Part shown: in pieces, positions 26,194 to 36,887 of the stretch
How positions within the stretch are numbered: position 1 is the first letter of the stretch
How the letters are laid out: every line of letters begins with the position of its first letter
Origin: Polaribacter porphyrae
Lineage (GTDB): Bacteria > Bacteroidota > Bacteroidia > Flavobacteriales > Flavobacteriaceae
Direction of reading: 5' to 3'
NCBI RefSeq assembly: GCF_002954685.1
Contig: NZ_MSCN01000001.1
Location: 458,256-522,255 of the forward strand
DNA: 64,000 bases
Program-made: the position numbers and the translations under genes
Notes under the pieces: generated by a model
The model's input: the letters and a program-made list of their open reading frames with translations, nothing else
What the model was told of the DNA's origin: nothing
Databases searched by the model: none

Positions 26194-28518
26194 ATGATTA
26201 AAAAACTAATTCTATTATTTCTTACAATTTTGTTAGCAAGTTGTAACTCAAAATCAACCTCAAATTCTAAAATAAAAGAAAGTAACTCTTCAAAAGATTT
26301 TGTGCAGTTTGTAAACCCAATGATTGGAACCAGTAAAATGGGACACGTTTTTCCTGGGGCAACTGCACCTTTTGGGATGGTGCAATTAAGTCCGCAAACC
26401 AACTTTGAAGTCATGTTTAAAGAAGGTAAATACAACTCTAAAACCTATGAATATTGTTCAGGTTATCAATATAGAGATTCTACAATTGTAGGTTTTGCAC
26501 ACACGAATTTTAGTGGAACTGGACATTCAGATTTAGGTGATTTATTAGTAATGCCAACAGTTGGCGATTTAGTTTTAGATCCAATTGAAACCAAAGATGG
26601 TAAAAAAGGATTTTACTCTAAATTTTCCCATGAAAACGAAACTGCAAAAGCGGGTTATTATAAAGTTGATTTAGAAAGTTACAATATTAAAGCAGAATTA
26701 ACAGCTTCAGAACGTGTTGGGTTTCATCAATATACATTTCCAAAATCTACGGAATCTCATATTTTGTTAGACTTGGTGTACAATGTATATCATCATGAAA
26801 ATAAAAATGTATGGACGTTTTTACGTGTTGAAAATGATTCAACATTAACAGGTTACAGACAAACCAAAGGTTGGGCAAGAGATAAAAAGGTATTTTTTGC
26901 TATAAAATTTTCAAAACCATTTAAAAGTTATGGTCATAAAAAATATGATAAGTTAACTTATAATGGTTTCTATGGAAGATTTGATGAAACCAAAAACTTC
27001 CCAGAAATGGCAGGAAAAGATATTCGTGCTTATTTTAATTTTGATACTGATAAGGGTGAACAAATAAAAATAAAATTTGCGCTATCTCCAGTAAGTTCTG
27101 CTGGTGCCATGAAAAACTTGGAAGCAGAAATTCCACATTGGAACTTCAACAAAACAAAAGAAGCAACTCAACAAAAGTGGAATAATGAATTGTCTAAAAT
27201 TGAAGTAGAAACGATTGAAAAATCACAAAAAGAAACATTCTATACAGCTTTGTATCATACCATGTTAAGTCCTATTTTATACGAGGATGTAGATGGTCAA
27301 TACAGAGGTTTAGATCAAAATATTCACACTTCAGAAGGATTTACAAATTATACAATATTCTCATTATGGGACACTTATAGAGCTTTACATCCACTTTTTA
27401 ATGTAATTCAACAAGAGCGTAATAATGATATGATAAAGTCGATGTTGGCTCATCAAGAAGAAAGTGTACACAACATGTTGCCAATTTGGTCTCATTATGC
27501 CAATGAAAATTGGTGTATGATTGGATATCATGCAACTTCTGTAATTGCAGATGCTGTTGTTAAAAATGTTGGCGATTTTGATAAAAATCAGGCTTTAAAA
27601 GCATCTGTAGCAACTGCAAACGTTTCTTATTTTGATGGTTTGGGTGATTATATCAAATACAAATATGTTCCAGATGATAAAAGCCATTCTTCGGTTTCTA
27701 AAACATTAGAGTTAGCTTATGATGATTGGACAATTGCACAAATTGCAAAAAGTGTTGGAGATGAAAAAACAGAAAAAACATTTTTAGAAAGATCAGAATA
27801 CTTTAATAACGTATTTAATCCAGAAAACAAATACATGAGTCCTAAGCTATCAGATGGAACTTTTCGTAAGAATTTTAATCCACTAGATACTCATGGTCAA
27901 GGTTTTATAGAGGGGAATGCTTGGAATTACGGATTATATGTGCCACATCAGTTAGATAAAATGGTTACAATGATGGGAGGTAAACAAACATTTAGCAAGT
28001 TTTTAGATAATTTATTTACCCAAGAATTAGAAGATAAATACATAGAGAAACACGAAGATATTACCAGAGATGGAACTATAGGGAATTATGTACATGGAAA
28101 TGAACCTGGGCATCACATTCCGTATTTGTATAATTGGACAGGTGATGAATACAAAACACAAGCAAGAGTGCGTATGATTATGGATACCATGTATGGAATT
28201 GGAGTAGATGGTTTGTGTGGAAATGACGATGCTGGACAAATGAGTTCTTGGTATATTTTTTCTGCGTTAGGTTTTTACCCTGTAACTCCAGGTGCTAATC
28301 AATATGCATTAGGAAGTCCGTTAGTTAAAAAAGCAACATTGAATTTAGAAAATGGGAATACATTAATTATTTCAACAGAAAATCAATCTAAAGAAAATGT
28401 GTATGTTTCTAAATTAACCATAAGCGGAAAAACAATTGACAGAAATTATATTTTACATGAAGAATTGATGAATGGAGGTGAGTTTGTATTTACCATGTCT
28501 AACCAGCCAAAAAAATAA
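26194..28518 (+). CDS. GH92 alpha-mannosidase lipoprotein
   Basis: 774 aa paralogue of the preceding enzyme without its C-terminal accessory domains. Lipobox LLASC puts the anchor at Cys17. GH92 motifs: VNPMIGTSKMGHVFPGA, PFGMVQLSPQ, GFAHTNFSGTGHSD, Glu637 in VHGNEPGHH and Asp679 in GNDDAGQMSSWY. The insertions between the first motifs (MFKEGKYNSKTYEYCSGYQY) differ from the first paralogue, so the linkage preference (alpha-1,2, 1,3, 1,6 or mannose-phosphate) probably differs. It is separated from the first GH92 by 138 bp of repeats and from the asparaginase gene by 50 bp. Confidence 0.95.
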   Translation: MIKKLILLFLTILLASCNSKSTSNSKIKESNSSKDFVQFVNPMIGTSKMGHVFPGATAPFGMVQLSPQTNFEVMFKEGKYNSKTYEYCSGYQYRDSTIVGFAHTNFSGTGHSDLGDLLVMPTVGDLVLDPIETKDGKKGFYSKFSHENETAKAGYYKVDLESYNIKAELTASERVGFHQYTFPKSTESHILLDLVYNVYHHENKNVWTFLRVENDSTLTGYRQTKGWARDKKVFFAIKFSKPFKSYGHKKYDKLTYNGFYGRFDETKNFPEMAGKDIRAYFNFDTDKGEQIKIKFALSPVSSAGAMKNLEAEIPHWNFNKTKEATQQKWNNELSKIEVETIEKSQKETFYTALYHTMLSPILYEDVDGQYRGLDQNIHTSEGFTNYTIFSLWDTYRALHPLFNVIQQERNNDMIKSMLAHQEESVHNMLPIWSHYANENWCMIGYHATSVIADAVVKNVGDFDKNQALKASVATANVSYFDGLGDYIKYKYVPDDKSHSSVSKTLELAYDDWTIAQIAKSVGDEKTEKTFLERSEYFNNVFNPENKYMSPKLSDGTFRKNFNPLDTHGQGFIEGNAWNYGLYVPHQLDKMVTMMGGKQTFSKFLDNLFTQELEDKYIEKHEDITRDGTIGNYVHGNEPGHHIPYLYNWTGDEYKTQARVRMIMDTMYGIGVDGLCGNDDAGQMSSWYIFSALGFYPVTPGANQYALGSPLVKKATLNLENGNTLIISTENQSKENVYVSKLTISGKTIDRNYILHEELMNGGEFVFTMSNQPKK

Positions 28519-28527
28519 ACTTTTTTT

Positions 28528-28553
28528 GACACCTTGAGCGCAGTCGAAAGGTC
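28528..28553. repeat. GACACCTTGAGCGCAGTCGAAAGGTC repeat
   Basis: Interspersed element with arms GACACCTT and GAAAGGTC around GAGCGCAGTC. This type of core is widespread in Bacteroidota intergenic DNA (from memory, not searched). It lies between the GH92 and asparaginase genes. Confidence 0.55.
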
Positions 28554-28568
28554 TTAAAACAACAAATA

Positions 28569-29573
28569 ATGAAACGTAGAAATTTTATAAAAAAAGCATC
28601 AGCAACAGGATTAGGATTGGTTGCAGTATCATCTACATTAATGAGTTGTGATGATACAACTAAAGATGATAAAAAAGCAGTTACTTCAACTAAAAATGCA
28701 GTAAAACCTTTGGTAATTGCAACCTGGAAAACAGATTTAGCAGTAGAAACTGCAGCTAAAGTTTTAGAAAAAGGAGGCAATGCTTTAGATGCTGTAGAAG
28801 AAGGTTGTAGAATTGAAGAAGCCAACGAAAAAGGACAATCTGTAGGTAAAGGAGGTTTGCCTGACAGAGATGGAAACGTGACTTTAGATGCTTGTATAAT
28901 GGACGAAAAAGGAAATTATGGAGCAGTTTTAGGCGTTAAAAACATAAAACATGTAATTTCTGTGGCAAGAAAAGTAATGGAAGATACACCACATGTAATG
29001 TTAGTTGGTGATGGAGCAGAACAATTTGCAGTTTCTAAAGGTTTTGAAAGAGAAAACTTATTGACAGAAGCTTCTAAAAAAGCCTGGGAAAAATGGAAAG
29101 AAAAATCGGAATACAAACCGATTATCAATATAGAAAATCACGATACAATTGGTATGTTAGCTATTGATAAAAATGGCGATATTTCTGGAGCTTGTACTAC
29201 AAGTGGTTTGGCTTACAAAATGGCTGGTAGAGTAGGAGATTCTCCAATTATTGGAGGAGGATTGTTTGTAGATAATGAAGTTGGTGGAGCCTCTGCAACT
29301 GGTTTAGGAGAAGAAGTTTTAAAAACTGTGGGTAGTTTTTTAATTGTAGAGTTAATGAGACAAGGAAAAACGCCACAAGAAGCTTGTGAAGAAGCTATTG
29401 GCAGAATAGTAAATAAACCAGGAAAAAATTATAAAGATTTTCAAGTAGGTTACATTGCAGTAAATAAACAAGGAGAAACTGGTGCATATTCTATTCATGA
29501 ATGGTTTAGCTACAATGTTTATAAGAACAAAGAGAACAAAAACATAAAATCAGATTTTTTTAACAAAGCATAA
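28569..29573 (+). CDS. N4-(beta-N-acetylglucosaminyl)-L-asparaginase, exported
   Basis: 334 aa Ntn-hydrolase that cleaves the GlcNAc-asparagine bond, the last linkage in glycoprotein breakdown. The autocleavage site is HDTIGM with Thr193 as the new N-terminal nucleophile; the substrate loop GRVGDSPIIGGGLFVDN and ASATGLGEE follow as in glycosylasparaginases. The N-terminus has a twin-arginine-like RRNFIKK, a hydrophobic stretch, and LMSC (Cys27), so it is probably exported and lipid-anchored. It sits 2 bp ahead of the permease gene and downstream of two mannosidases, which fits N-glycan catabolism. Confidence 0.94.
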   Translation: MKRRNFIKKASATGLGLVAVSSTLMSCDDTTKDDKKAVTSTKNAVKPLVIATWKTDLAVETAAKVLEKGGNALDAVEEGCRIEEANEKGQSVGKGGLPDRDGNVTLDACIMDEKGNYGAVLGVKNIKHVISVARKVMEDTPHVMLVGDGAEQFAVSKGFERENLLTEASKKAWEKWKEKSEYKPIINIENHDTIGMLAIDKNGDISGACTTSGLAYKMAGRVGDSPIIGGGLFVDNEVGGASATGLGEEVLKTVGSFLIVELMRQGKTPQEACEEAIGRIVNKPGKNYKDFQVGYIAVNKQGETGAYSIHEWFSYNVYKNKENKNIKSDFFNKA

Positions 29574-29575
29574 CT

Positions 29576-30889
29576 ATGTCATCAACAACCAATAAGTCTT
29601 ATAAAAGCGCTTTTATATTTTTAACAACGCTCTTTTTTTTATGGGGATTCATTACTGTATTAGTAGATAGTTTAGTGCCTAGATTAAAAGACGTTTTTGA
29701 AATGTCTTATGCAAAAACAGTTTTGGTACAATTCGCTTTTTTTACAGCTTTTTTTGTATTCTCTTTACCTGCAGGATTTATTTTATCCAAAATAGGGTAT
29801 AAAAAAGGGATAGTATTTGGATTACTAACAATGGCTTTGGGTTGTATTTTATTTTATCCTGCTGCAGAATACAGAAATTTTTCTATTTTTTTAGTGGGCT
29901 ATTTTACTTTAGCAGGTGGTATTACTGTTTTACAGGTTGCAGCTAATCCTTATGTAGCTTTGTTGGGTAGTGAAGAAGGCGCAAGTAGTCGTTTAAACTT
30001 ATCACAAGCATTTAACTCTTTAGGAACTACAATTGCACCAGTAGTTGGGGCTTTATTTTTATTAAGTGATTCTGTAAAAACATCATCAGAAATAGAATTA
30101 TTAAGTGCTGTAGACAAAACCAATTATTATGCTTCAGAGGCTACAACAGTGCAAACTCCTTTTTTATGGATTTCTACATCAATTGTAATTTTAGCCTTAA
30201 TTTTTGCTTTTATAAAATTACCAAAAGTAATGCAAGAATCTCCAAAAGGAGGTTATTTAGCTTTATTAAAAAACAAGGTGATGTTAATGGGGGCTTTAGG
30301 GATATTTGTCTATGTAGGTGCAGAAGTAGCTATTGGAAGTTTTTTAGTGAACTATTTTGCAGATATGAATTTAGCACCAATGGTTGCTACCAATGAAACT
30401 ATGATGAGTATTGCCAATACCATAGCAAGTACATTTAATAAAAATTTTACAGATTCTGATCCTAAATCCTTATTAGCCATTTTTGTTATCTTTTATTGGG
30501 GAGGAGCAATGATTGGACGTTTTGTAGGAGCGTATTTAACCAAAATTATGGCTCCAGGAAAAGTGTTAAGTATTTTTGCTTTTTTAGCCATTGCTATGAT
30601 TGTGATTTCTATAAATACCATAGGTTTATTGTCTATGTGGTCTATTTTAGCTGTAGGTTTATTCAACTCCATTATGTTTCCAACCATATTTACTTTGTCT
30701 TTAGAAGGTTTAGGAGATTTAAAAGCACAAGCTTCTGGTTTATTATGTATGGCAATTGTTGGTGGTGCAGTTATCCCTTTTATATTTGGAAGTTTAATAG
30801 ATGGTTTTGGCTTTAAAACAGCATTTATTCTAACAATTCTTTGTTATGGATATATTTTGTTTTTTGGGAGATTTAAAGTGAAAGTTTGA
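29576..30889 (+). CDS. MFS sugar permease, FucP/NagP family
   Basis: 437 aa inner-membrane symporter with about 12 hydrophobic helices. The FHS-family signature regions are present: FFLWGFITVLVDSLVPRLK in helix 1 and GGITVLQVAANPYVALLG in helix 4, plus SRLNLSQAFNSLGTT. Members carry fucose, glucose/galactose or GlcNAc with protons or sodium. Next to a glycosylasparaginase, GlcNAc or mannose uptake is the likely task, but specificity cannot be read from the sequence. The start is 2 bp after the asparaginase stop, so they are cotranscribed. The gene converges with the galactanase. Confidence 0.92.
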   Translation: MSSTTNKSYKSAFIFLTTLFFLWGFITVLVDSLVPRLKDVFEMSYAKTVLVQFAFFTAFFVFSLPAGFILSKIGYKKGIVFGLLTMALGCILFYPAAEYRNFSIFLVGYFTLAGGITVLQVAANPYVALLGSEEGASSRLNLSQAFNSLGTTIAPVVGALFLLSDSVKTSSEIELLSAVDKTNYYASEATTVQTPFLWISTSIVILALIFAFIKLPKVMQESPKGGYLALLKNKVMLMGALGIFVYVGAEVAIGSFLVNYFADMNLAPMVATNETMMSIANTIASTFNKNFTDSDPKSLLAIFVIFYWGGAMIGRFVGAYLTKIMAPGKVLSIFAFLAIAMIVISINTIGLLSMWSILAVGLFNSIMFPTIFTLSLEGLGDLKAQASGLLCMAIVGGAVIPFIFGSLIDGFGFKTAFILTILCYGYILFFGRFKVKV

Positions 30890-30904
30890 GTTTAGAATGA
30901 TGTT

Positions 30905-32959
30905 TTATTTGATAATCAGTCTTTTAGTACTAATTGCTAAAGTATCTTTAAGCTGAATAAAGTAAATCCCTTTTGCTAAATTAGAAACTGACACACTAAA
31001 TGTATTATTCTTGGTGATATTTTGTTGTTTATTGAATACTTTCTTACCATTTAAATCATAAATAGTTATGTACAAGTTATTACTAAAATTTAAGGGTTTT
31101 ATAGTTAAATTATTTGATGTAGGATTAGGATAAATTTTAAACAGCTCTTTTTGATGATTATTTTTATCATTTGAAAGTGCATTGAGTTCAATAACTTTAA
31201 CATCATCTATCTTTCCCCAAGTATTTGATTTAGTAGTAGATGCAAAAATAGTAGCAGAAGTATTTGTACTGCCTGTAGTAAATTTTATTTCTGCTAATTC
31301 AAAATCATTACCAAAATTACCTGTTATTCCAACATCAATAGATGTTGTTATATTTCCAAAATCTCTAACACCTGTAGTAACCACACCATTATCACCACTT
31401 GTACTACGAATGTAGCTTAAAAATTGATATGTAGTATTTGGTAACAGCCCAGTTATGGTTTGATAAAGCTCTGAATTACCACCACCAAACCAGCCAGAAT
31501 AAACACCTGAATTTATAAGGTCAGTATCAATTCCATAATTTCCTTCTCCAAGCCAAGGAGAAATTTGCCCAGTTTCAAATCCAGGATTTTCAATAATAAT
31601 TTCACCTACTTCATAGATTTGTAATGAAAAAGTCTGTGAAACTTGACATCCATTATTATCAGGTGTATAAGTAACTGTATAATCTCCAGCAGTATTTTTT
31701 TGAATTTTAGATAATGTTATTTTTCTGGAATTGGCTGAAAAACCATTTGGACCTCTCCAAGCCCAATTTGAACCAGCTACAGGTTCAGGATTAAACTGTA
31801 TGGTATTACCAACTCTAGCAATAATGTTAGAAGTTTGTTGCCAGTTTTCATCATTAATTTTTATGTAAGGTGTAATTTTAGTTGCTACACATTTTTCGGC
31901 ATTATCTAGAAAAGCATCTAACACCCATGAAAATTTATATTGCTTATCAGCAATTGGTATGGCAAGCCCTTGTTCATATCCATTTATGGATGAATGTGAA
32001 ATTGGTTCCCAATAGAAAACACCTAAACCACGATTATTTGGTATAGCTTCTACTAAATCTATAGCATCAACTAACATATTATATGTTGATGATTGTGAGT
32101 TTTCTAAATCTCCTATTTCACAAATCATTACATCTTTAGTAAATTGATTTACAAGAAGATTTAAATTGTTAACTACACTTTGAATTGTTCCTTTATGCCA
32201 ACGTGGATAATATGATACACCAATAATATCATTTTTACCTCCTTTTGCATAGAACTCATCAAAAAAACCAGTTAGAAATGTGGTATTGTTACCATCAGCA
32301 ATATGGGTAATTACTTTTGTGGTAGGAGATCTATCTTTAATGGCATCATAACCTTTATTAGAAAGTGTAACAAAATTATTCATGTTAGCAAAGCTATTAC
32401 TGCTAGTTAATCTACCTTCTTCCCAAAGAAAACCAGGATCAGTTTCATTACCCACTTGTACCCATTTGGGAGTAACTCCTGCATTAAGTAGAGCGTCCAT
32501 TAATTGATATGTGTAATCATAAACTGCTTGTGAGAGTTGCTCAAAATTTAGGTTTTCCCAAGAAGCAGGTTTGTGTTGGCTACCAGGGTCTGCCCAAGTA
32601 TCACTATAATGAATGGTAATCATTACATCTAAACCTAGATTTTTAGCTCTTACAGCATTTTTTACTACTCCTGCAGTATTTACTTCACCAATATTATCTT
32701 CTGTTGGATTTACAAATGCACGCAATCGAATCGCATTCATGTCATGATTTTGTAGAATTTTTAGTGCATCTTGTTGTTCTCCATCATCATTCAAATAAGT
32801 AATTCCAAGATTATTTTCAAAATAGCTTAACCAACCTACATCTGCACCTTTTGCTATTTGAGCTTTTGCAGTAATATTAAATACGACTATAATTACGATT
32901 ACAATAATAGTATTATTAGGACTTTTAAATAAAATGCTATTGCTGTAGTTTTTTTGCAT
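30905..32959 (-). CDS. GH53 endo-beta-1,4-galactanase with T9SS sorting domain
   Basis: 684 aa secreted enzyme cutting beta-1,4-galactan side chains of pectin/type I arabinogalactan. Residues 1-34 are a signal peptide. The GH53 barrel spans ~35-350 with acid/base Glu172 in VGNETDPGF and nucleophile Glu281 in MICEIGD. An Ig-like domain (~365-455) and a CBM4/9-like jelly-roll (~457-600, starting ENPGFETGQISPW) follow. Residues ~612-684 (FKIYPNPTSNNLTI ... KGIYFIQL) are a type A T9SS sorting domain, so it is exported to the cell surface or medium. No galactan transporter genes accompany it here. Confidence 0.95.
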   Translation of the reverse strand: MQKNYSNSILFKSPNNTIIVIVIIVVFNITAKAQIAKGADVGWLSYFENNLGITYLNDDGEQQDALKILQNHDMNAIRLRAFVNPTEDNIGEVNTAGVVKNAVRAKNLGLDVMITIHYSDTWADPGSQHKPASWENLNFEQLSQAVYDYTYQLMDALLNAGVTPKWVQVGNETDPGFLWEEGRLTSSNSFANMNNFVTLSNKGYDAIKDRSPTTKVITHIADGNNTTFLTGFFDEFYAKGGKNDIIGVSYYPRWHKGTIQSVVNNLNLLVNQFTKDVMICEIGDLENSQSSTYNMLVDAIDLVEAIPNNRGLGVFYWEPISHSSINGYEQGLAIPIADKQYKFSWVLDAFLDNAEKCVATKITPYIKINDENWQQTSNIIARVGNTIQFNPEPVAGSNWAWRGPNGFSANSRKITLSKIQKNTAGDYTVTYTPDNNGCQVSQTFSLQIYEVGEIIIENPGFETGQISPWLGEGNYGIDTDLINSGVYSGWFGGGNSELYQTITGLLPNTTYQFLSYIRSTSGDNGVVTTGVRDFGNITTSIDVGITGNFGNDFELAEIKFTTGSTNTSATIFASTTKSNTWGKIDDVKVIELNALSNDKNNHQKELFKIYPNPTSNNLTIKPLNFSNNLYITIYDLNGKKVFNKQQNITKNNTFSVSVSNLAKGIYFIQLKDTLAISTKRLIIK

Positions 32960-33044
32960 TATACTGAATAATTAATATTTTGTTTACTCATTTATATCTT
33001 TTTACTAAATTAATAAATATTGATTTAAAATATGTTAAATAATA

Positions 33045-33072
33045 AAACCCAAAACAATCAAGTTTTGGGTTT
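33045..33072 (-). terminator. terminator after yidC
   Basis: AAACCCAAAAC (33045-33055) pairs perfectly with GTTTTGGGTTT (33062-33072), loop 6 nt, positioned 25 bp past the yidC stop on the minus strand with an A/T-rich tail. Confidence 0.85.
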
Positions 33073-33097
33073 ATAAACTATCTAAAGGTATTGCCTT

Positions 33098-34993
33098 TTA
33101 TTTTTTCTTCTGTTGTCTTGCCTGTTGCTCTTGAGCTTGTTTCATAGCAGCATCAATTCTTTGACGAAATTTACTTTTCGCTTTTTCAGGGCGTTTTTTG
33201 TTTTCCTCTATTTGTGCATGAATTTTATCTTCATCAATTACATAGTTTTTAATTACTAGCATAATAGATATGGTTAGTAAATTAGATATAAAGTAATATA
33301 AACTCAATCCACTTGCATATCTATTGAAGAAAACTAACATCATAATAGGTGATAAGTAAATCATATACTTCATCATTTTACTCATATCTGGCATCCCTTC
33401 TTGAGTAGGAGCTTGCATGTTCATTTGCTGACTTTGGTTCATCTTCATATAAAAGAAAATTGCCACAGATGCTAAAATTGGAAATAAACTTACATGATCT
33501 CCATAAAAAGGAATATCAAATGGTAAATTAAAAATTACATCATAAGAAGATAAATCTGGTGCCCATAAAAAGCCTTGTTGACGTAAAGAAATATTTGTTG
33601 GAAAAAACTTAAAAAGGGCAAAGAAAATAGGCATTTGTAATAATGCAGGTATACAACCAGACATCATACTAACTCCAGCTTTTCGTTGAATAGCCATGGT
33701 TTCTTGTTGACGCTTCATTGCGTTTTCTTTCCCTGGATATTTTTCATTTAAAGCTTGTAATTCTGGGCGAATTACTTTCATTTTTGCACTAGAAACATAC
33801 GATTTATAGACTAAAGGAGACATCAAAATACGTACGACTATTGTCATTAATATGATGATTAATCCATAGTTAGACATAAAACCTTTTAAGGTATTAAATA
33901 CTGGATAAAATATAGTTCTGTTTAAGAAACCAAAAATCCCCCAACCTAAATCTGCTATTTCATCTAAATCTGTACCAGCATATTTATCACTACTTAATAA
34001 ATTATAATCACTTGGTCCATAAAACCATTTCATATTATAATTTAACTCACCACCAGCTAAAGTTAAAGGTGTTTTTAACTCAAATCTTTTTGTAAAAACT
34101 GTATCAATTTTTTCGTCTTTTACTAAATCTGTAGAAGTAATAGTTGCGTTGTTAAAAGGAGTATCAGTTAATAAGTTTGATGTAAAAAAGTGTTGTTTAT
34201 AAGCTACCCAATCAACATCGTTCACAACTTCTGTGTTACCAGCATTTAGGTAATCTACTTCGTCTTCAGTTTTATAATAGTAGTAAGAATACATTGTATT
34301 TTCTGTATACATACTTTTTTCGTGTCTGTACCCATTTAAAGTCCAATCTAAATTAATAGGTGTAGAAGAGTTGATGACATTGCTTAAACCTTGAGAACGA
34401 ATAGAAAAATCAACCATGTATTCTTTAGGTTTCATTTCATATCTATACTCTAAAAATTGTGTGTCAGAAACTTTTAATTTCATTGACAGTACTTGGTTTT
34501 CTCCATTTTTAGTGTATACAGGCTCAAAAAATAAATCTTTAGTATTTAAAATTCGGTTATCTGTAGTCCCAAAATTGATGTTAAAAGACGCATTATTGTC
34601 TTTAACCATGTATAAAGGTAGTGAATCGTAAGTCTTATAATTTTTAATTAAGGCTTCAATAATTTGTCCACCTTTATTGTCAATTTTAAGTTGTACTAAT
34701 TCATTTCCAATAGTAGTAGTACCTTCAGTTCCTTTAAGAGCACTGTATGCAAAAGCACCTAATTTATTTTGTAGTGCAACATTCTTTAAAGAATCATTAG
34801 CAAAAGTTGGTGTAGCAGTAGTATTTACTACATCATTTTTAATAGTCGTATTTTTAGTACTATCTACTATTTGCTCTGTAGTTGCATTTTCTGGAGTAAC
34901 TTCAGGTTTATTTGTATTAAAGTACCATAACATAATCCCTGCAAGCAGAATCATTCCTATAAATGAATTATAATCGAATTTTTTTTGTTCCAT
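33098..34993 (-). CDS. yidC: membrane protein insertase YidC
   Basis: 631 aa inner-membrane insertase working alone or with SecYEG. N-terminal TM (FIGMILLAGIMLWYF), a large periplasmic beta-domain (~70-345), then the conserved five-helix core from ~370 (LKGFMSNYGLIIILMTIVVRILMSPL) with the cytosolic coiled loop (MKVIRPELQALNEKYPGK), RKAGVSMMSGCIPALLQMP and later helices. The C-terminal tail is basic and Gln-rich (KQAQEQQARQQKKK), which could contact ribosomes. It is downstream of pyrG on the same strand, with its own -7 box in the 169-bp gap. Confidence 0.96.
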   Translation of the reverse strand: MEQKKFDYNSFIGMILLAGIMLWYFNTNKPEVTPENATTEQIVDSTKNTTIKNDVVNTTATPTFANDSLKNVALQNKLGAFAYSALKGTEGTTTIGNELVQLKIDNKGGQIIEALIKNYKTYDSLPLYMVKDNNASFNINFGTTDNRILNTKDLFFEPVYTKNGENQVLSMKLKVSDTQFLEYRYEMKPKEYMVDFSIRSQGLSNVINSSTPINLDWTLNGYRHEKSMYTENTMYSYYYYKTEDEVDYLNAGNTEVVNDVDWVAYKQHFFTSNLLTDTPFNNATITSTDLVKDEKIDTVFTKRFELKTPLTLAGGELNYNMKWFYGPSDYNLLSSDKYAGTDLDEIADLGWGIFGFLNRTIFYPVFNTLKGFMSNYGLIIILMTIVVRILMSPLVYKSYVSSAKMKVIRPELQALNEKYPGKENAMKRQQETMAIQRKAGVSMMSGCIPALLQMPIFFALFKFFPTNISLRQQGFLWAPDLSSYDVIFNLPFDIPFYGDHVSLFPILASVAIFFYMKMNQSQQMNMQAPTQEGMPDMSKMMKYMIYLSPIMMLVFFNRYASGLSLYYFISNLLTISIMLVIKNYVIDEDKIHAQIEENKKRPEKAKSKFRQRIDAAMKQAQEQQARQQKKK

Positions 34994-35052
34994 GTGTAAA
35001 TTAAAATGTCAATTTGTCATTAGTTCAAGAAATTCTCTTGAGAAAAACGCGA

Positions 35053-35060
35053 CAAATGTA
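35053..35060 (-). promoter_or_regulatory. -7 box of yidC
   Basis: On the minus strand TACATTTG matches TAnnTTTG, 59 bp before the yidC ATG. No matching TTTG 19 nt upstream. Confidence 0.5.
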
Positions 35061-35162
35061 GCAAAACCCAATCTATTTTAGTGGATTTCTATACTATTAT
35101 TATTGATATATGATGTAGTTCAATTAGTGTTCCGTTTTTTATATTGAACTTATTTAAGCATC

Positions 35163-36825
<1,663 letters not shown>

Positions 36826-36852
36826 TAAAAAAGCGTAAATAATTATTAAGAT

Positions 36853-36860
36853 TATATTTG
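36853..36860 (+). promoter_or_regulatory. -7 box of the nuclease-like gene
   Basis: TATATTTG (TAnnTTTG) 27 bp before the ATG at 36888; overlaps the divergent pyrG promoter region. Confidence 0.5.
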
Positions 36861-36887
36861 TTTAGAATAGGGTTTATTTTATTATTA

